Notes under the pieces: model-generated
The model's database searches: none
Told to the model about the DNA's origin: nothing
What the model saw: only the letters and a program-made list of their open reading frames with translations
NCBI GenBank assembly: GCA_016191245.1
Contig: JACPOY010000021.1
Location: 156,410 to 220,409, forward strand
From: Gammaproteobacteria bacterium
Lineage (GTDB): Bacteria > Pseudomonadota > Gammaproteobacteria > Berkiellales > Berkiellaceae
Length of the DNA stretch: 64,000 nucleotides
Direction: 5' to 3'
Program-made: the position numbers and the translations under genes
In this document: positions 61,457 through 64,000 of the stretch, piece by piece
Numbering within the stretch: the stretch's first letter is position 1
Layout: every line of letters begins with the position of its first letter

Positions 61457-61838
61457 ACTATTAACAGGCATTGCTTTTATCGCCTTTAGCGTAGCTAGCG
61501 TGAGCATTATTATGCTGCGAAATTACCCTTTCTTATTGATATGTATTCCTATTTTGGTTATTCACTTTTATCAAATTTTATTCTCAAATTGTTTGCGATT
61601 ATCAAAGAACGCAATTATTTCTTGTCAAAAACTTACAAACGACAAATGGCAATTAACAAATCGTGTAGGTAAGAGTTTTATTGTTAAAAAAATTAAAAAA
61701 GCTTATCGTTGTCCTTGGTTTGTTATACTTACATTTGTGCAGATCCGCACTTTGCGTAAAATGACAGTAATCATTGCTTATGACTCGCTACCTAAACAGT
61801 CCTATACCCGTTTAGTTTCCAGTTTATGGAATCAATAA
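61404..61838 (+). CDS. YgfX/CptA-like membrane protein
   Basis: This frame of up to 144 codons directly follows sdhE. It has two membrane segments (about 20-38 and 42-62: LTGIAFIAFSVASVSIIML, FLLICIPILVIHFYQILF), then a small basic domain. Position, size and topology match YgfX/CptA, an inner-membrane partner of SdhE described as a toxin-like inhibitor of MreB and FtsZ. There is no ATG near the start; TTG at 61404 (inside sdhE) is the likely initiator, and GTG further in would cut into the first membrane segment. Confidence 0.68.
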   Translation: MLIKSANIDSCQKIHSSKLLTGIAFIAFSVASVSIIMLRNYPFLLICIPILVIHFYQILFSNCLRLSKNAIISCQKLTNDKWQLTNRVGKSFIVKKIKKAYRCPWFVILTFVQIRTLRKMTVIIAYDSLPKQSYTRLVSSLWNQ

Positions 61839-61921
61839 TAATACTCAGCTTTAGCAATTTGATCCTGAGCCGATGACTCAAAATGGGGTACATGGCTTTT
61901 CTCTACAATTTCTGAGGCACC

Positions 61922-62524
61922 ATGCGACAAAGGGCAAATTCACCACAACACTCAAATATTGATAGCGATCTTGTTCAACAAGCACGCCTTGGAGATAAGC
62001 AAGCATTTGATTTATTAGTACAAAAATATCAATTTAAGATATTAAAACTTGTAAACCGATATGTGAACGATCCGACCGAGGCAATGGATGTTGCTCAAGA
62101 ATCTTTTATTAAAGCATATCGGGCCTTAGATAAATTTCGAGGAGATAGCGCTTTTTATACATGGCTTTACCGTATCGCTATTAATACTGCAAAAAATCAC
62201 ATCGTTTCACAAAGCCGACGTATTATTGAATCCGATGTAGAAGTGGTAGATATGGAGCAAACTCTCACAAAGGGAAATTTAAAAGATTATTCAGCCCCTG
62301 AAAAAATTTTACTGGATGTAGAAATTGAAAATGCAGTTAATGAAGTTATTCAACACTTACCGAAGGAACTGCGAACAGCTATTACACTCAGGGAGTTGGA
62401 AGGTATGAGTTATGAGGAAATTGCTGGTATTATGGCTTGTCCTGTGGGGACAGTTCGTTCTAGAATCTTTAGAGCCAGAGAAGCAATTGAACGTCGGATA
62501 AAACCCTTGCTAAATGAAGGATGA
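61922..62524 (+). CDS. rpoE: Extracytoplasmic sigma factor RpoE
   Basis: RpoE directs transcription of the envelope stress regulon. The 200-residue protein (E. coli 191) has region 2 with QARLGDKQAFDLLVQKYQ, MDVAQESFIKAYRAL and FYTWLYRIAINTAKN, and region 4 with HLPKELRTAITLRELEGMSY and EEIAGIMACPVGTVRSRIFR. A short Gln/Asn/Ser-rich N-terminal tail precedes region 2. Its stop overlaps the start of the rseA homologue (ATGA), so sigma and anti-sigma are coupled. Confidence 0.96.
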   Translation: MRQRANSPQHSNIDSDLVQQARLGDKQAFDLLVQKYQFKILKLVNRYVNDPTEAMDVAQESFIKAYRALDKFRGDSAFYTWLYRIAINTAKNHIVSQSRRIIESDVEVVDMEQTLTKGNLKDYSAPEKILLDVEIENAVNEVIQHLPKELRTAITLRELEGMSYEEIAGIMACPVGTVRSRIFRAREAIERRIKPLLNEG

Positions 62525-62871
62525 TGGATAAAAGAGGACCAGATATGAAGGAAATTACACAGGAAATGAAGGAACAGCTTTCCTCCTTAGTTGATTCTGA
62601 ATCTCATGGAGAAGAAAGAGACAGTCTCATTGCTCATCTTAAAAGAGAACCTGAGCTTCAGAAAACCTGGGCAAGGTATCATTTAATCGGTGAGGTTTTA
62701 CGAAAAAAAGCACAAACTGTTTCAATACTGGATGGTATTTCCCTACATTCTAAAGTCCAAGCAGTAATAGGGAATGAACCTTTTGCAGTAAGAGCCGGGG
62801 AATTTGATAGTCCTGTTGTGCTGAATACTTATCACTTACAAGATAATGATGAGATGAGATCAGTTCCATAA
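62521..62871 (+). CDS. rseA: Short RseA-type anti-sigma factor without membrane anchor
   Basis: The N-terminal half resembles the cytoplasmic sigma-E-binding domain of RseA: MKEQLSSLVDSESHGEE, LIAHLKREPELQKTWARYHL and IGEVLRK, then SLHSKVQAVIGNEPF (E. coli HFDISSRVMAAIEEEP). The protein has only 116 residues and ends soon after that domain, with no membrane segment and no periplasmic part (E. coli RseA has 216). Control by DegS/RseP cleavage is therefore not possible in the usual way. ATG at 62545 with GAGGA upstream is an alternative start. No remnant of a membrane segment was seen in the 100 bases after the stop; rseB and mucD are also absent. Confidence 0.82.
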   Translation: MMDKRGPDMKEITQEMKEQLSSLVDSESHGEERDSLIAHLKREPELQKTWARYHLIGEVLRKKAQTVSILDGISLHSKVQAVIGNEPFAVRAGEFDSPVVLNTYHLQDNDEMRSVP

Positions 62872-62945
62872 GATTTGCCGTTTATCTCGTTTGTCATCCA
62901 TCTTATCTAAAAACTCTAATTGCCATTCTTGCATGTCTAGTAAGC

Positions 62946-62969
62946 TGACACCCTAAATAAGAGGTGTCA
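62946..62969 (+). promoter_or_regulatory. Hairpin covering the ribosome site of OTU-like gene B
   Basis: TGACACC (62946-62952) can pair with GGTGTCA (62963-62969) across a 10-base loop CTAAATAAGA. The 3' arm contains the GG of the GAGG Shine-Dalgarno sequence, and the ATG follows two bases later. Folding would hide the ribosome site; this could be translational control or chance. Confidence 0.4.
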
Positions 62970-62971
62970 TC

Positions 62972-63751
62972 ATGTTAGTATTTTCTCAGGCTGCATCTGA
63001 AGCCAGTTCATCTAAACCACAACAAGATATTGGGCTAGCCTTAGCCAGCGGTTACCGTAATAACTGTGGATTGCATAGTATTATGCATTTATGGCTTGCT
63101 TTGCCGGAAGAAACGATAATTTATCTTTACGTTGCAGAACCTATTTTTAAGACGATTATTTCAAAGTTTAATAATGATTTTGGATTGGGTGAACCCGATA
63201 TTGAAAAATTTATGCGTTTAATGAATTTTCTTAATAGTCCCTGGGATAGGGAAATATTACTAGGATCGGTATTTCGAGACACACTTCGAGAAATAGTTCT
63301 TGAAGAAATTGCAAAAGAACATATTCACCCAGATGAAATGGAATATCTTGTTGATAATCGTATGATTCAACATAATTTTCTGAAGTTGTTAACAGAGCGT
63401 ATGCATGCCCATTTAACAGTTTATAATCAAGTGGTCGATTTGCACGAGTATGAGCTTCCAATTTATGAATACGCACCCAAAGGCGATAAACTTTGGCAAG
63501 CGGATTTATATTTTAATGGTTCCCATTTTGATTTTAATTATCCCTGTAAACAACAAAATGTAGAGCATAATGCCAAAAGAGGCAGAGAGCATTCCATTTT
63601 GTTAAGAGGCGTGAAAAAAGTGGGTGAAGGTCAAAAAATTACTGATGAGCTAGAAGCGGCTATTATCAAAAAAATAGTTGTTGGTATTAATCAAAGACTG
63701 CATCCGACGCCTGTGGTTGAAGAGAAACAAAAAGTGAAGATTGCGATTTAG
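62972..63751 (+). CDS. Putative OTU-like cysteine protease B
   Basis: This 259-residue paralogue of the 12227-13207 gene shares ASGYRNNCGLH (Cys32), DREILLG.VFR, NGSHFDF (His185, Asp187) and QQNVEHNAKR. The Cys-to-His spacing is 153, identical to copy A. It lacks the N-terminal 50-residue extension and hydrophobic segment of copy A. The invariant Cys, His and Asp and the layout suggest an OTU/papain-like protease; the exact family needs a profile search. It lies alone after rpoE-rseA, with a GAGG ribosome site in a possible hairpin. Confidence 0.58.
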   Translation: MLVFSQAASEASSSKPQQDIGLALASGYRNNCGLHSIMHLWLALPEETIIYLYVAEPIFKTIISKFNNDFGLGEPDIEKFMRLMNFLNSPWDREILLGSVFRDTLREIVLEEIAKEHIHPDEMEYLVDNRMIQHNFLKLLTERMHAHLTVYNQVVDLHEYELPIYEYAPKGDKLWQADLYFNGSHFDFNYPCKQQNVEHNAKRGREHSILLRGVKKVGEGQKITDELEAAIIKKIVVGINQRLHPTPVVEEKQKVKIAI

Positions 63752-63883
63752 ATAGATTTTCGCTTGTTGCGCAGCAATCTTTCGTCTCTCCTTGTAAAGC
63801 TGAGGGATCGACACATAATTTGAAGAAAATTTCTTAAAAATTATAATGTTAGTTTGAACAGGATTTAGCTTGCGAAGCTCTTA

Positions 63884-64000
63884 CCCCTTCTCCCCTTGCG
63901 GGAGAAGGCGGGGATGAGGGGTGGAAAAAATCTTAATCGTTAAAAGACGTAAATTTGTCCCAGATTTATACACCCCTCACCCTAACCCTCTCCCGCAAGG
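63884..64000. repeat. Palindromic repeat, copy 7, cut by the window end
   Basis: The left arm (63884-63923) reads ACCCCTTCTCCCCTTGCGG then GAGAAGGCGGGGATGAGGGG. The right arm (from 63970) reads CACCCCTCACCCTAACCCTC then TCCCGCAAGG and runs off the window. The arm order is that of copy 2. The 46-base spacer is AT-rich and unlike the others. The 130 bases between the OTU-like gene and this repeat show no gene. Confidence 0.85.

Overview
The window looks like chromosome from an AT-rich gammaproteobacterium, most likely a host-associated member of the Legionellales/Coxiella-like group. The housekeeping genes keep classic gammaproteobacterial order: lptFG; yajC-secD-secF; suhB/trmJ-iscRSUA-hscBA-fdx-iscX; ndk-rlmN-pilW-hisS-yfgM-bamB-der; xseA/guaBA-tadA-purL; recJ-prfB-lysS; sdhE-rpoE-rseA. 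Between these blocks sit large or eukaryote-like genes typical of intracellular bacteria that secrete effectors. No secretion system, rRNA, CRISPR array or intact insertion sequence is present.

Layout. 1-3.3 kb: end of lptF, lptG, an RDD membrane protein and a UDP-sugar dehydrogenase. 3.5-8.8 kb: one 1770-residue protein of unknown function. 8.8-12.2 kb: tRNA-Leu(CAA) and yajC-secDF. 12.2-15.0 kb: a putative OTU-like cysteine protease, an exported glutamine-amidotransferase-like protein and suhB. 15.3-21.7 kb: trmJ and the iron-sulfur (isc) operon, with a recognisable IscR operator and an extra 80-residue gene resembling the N-terminal PLMP/RRXRR domain of IscB nucleases between iscR and iscS. 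21.8-30.0 kb: ndk to der. 30.2-33.7 kb: a Ser/Thr kinase and an ankyrin-like repeat protein ending in a CaaX prenylation box. 34-44.5 kb: xseA, guaBA, tadA, purL, maeA. 44.7-52.5 kb: cytochrome b561, a C58-like cysteine protease with ankyrin repeats, a 1431-residue unknown and a 379-residue unknown. 52.5-58.4 kb: an Mth938-like protein, rpfE-like, recJ, prfB (with its programmed frameshift), lysS. 58.5-63.8 kb: HDOD, ygfZ, DUF924, sdhE, cptA-like, rpoE, a short rseA, and a second OTU-like paralogue.

A palindromic repeat (arms reading roughly CCCTCACCCTAACCCTC, then TCCCGCAAGGGGAGAGGG, and the reverse) occurs at seven places. One copy is inserted in frame inside purL, and another supplies the ribosome binding site of tadA. 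A second palindrome family (33.8 kb) and a MITE-like element (44.5 kb) are also present. No gap between genes exceeds 300 bases.

The most interesting signals are the solitary IscB-PLMP-like gene inside the isc operon, the in-frame palindrome in the interdomain linker of PurL, the kinase/CaaX-protein pair, the two OTU-like paralogues with identical Cys-His spacing, the C58-ankyrin protein, and an RseA homologue with no membrane anchor. All functional statements rest on motif reading only; no database search was run.
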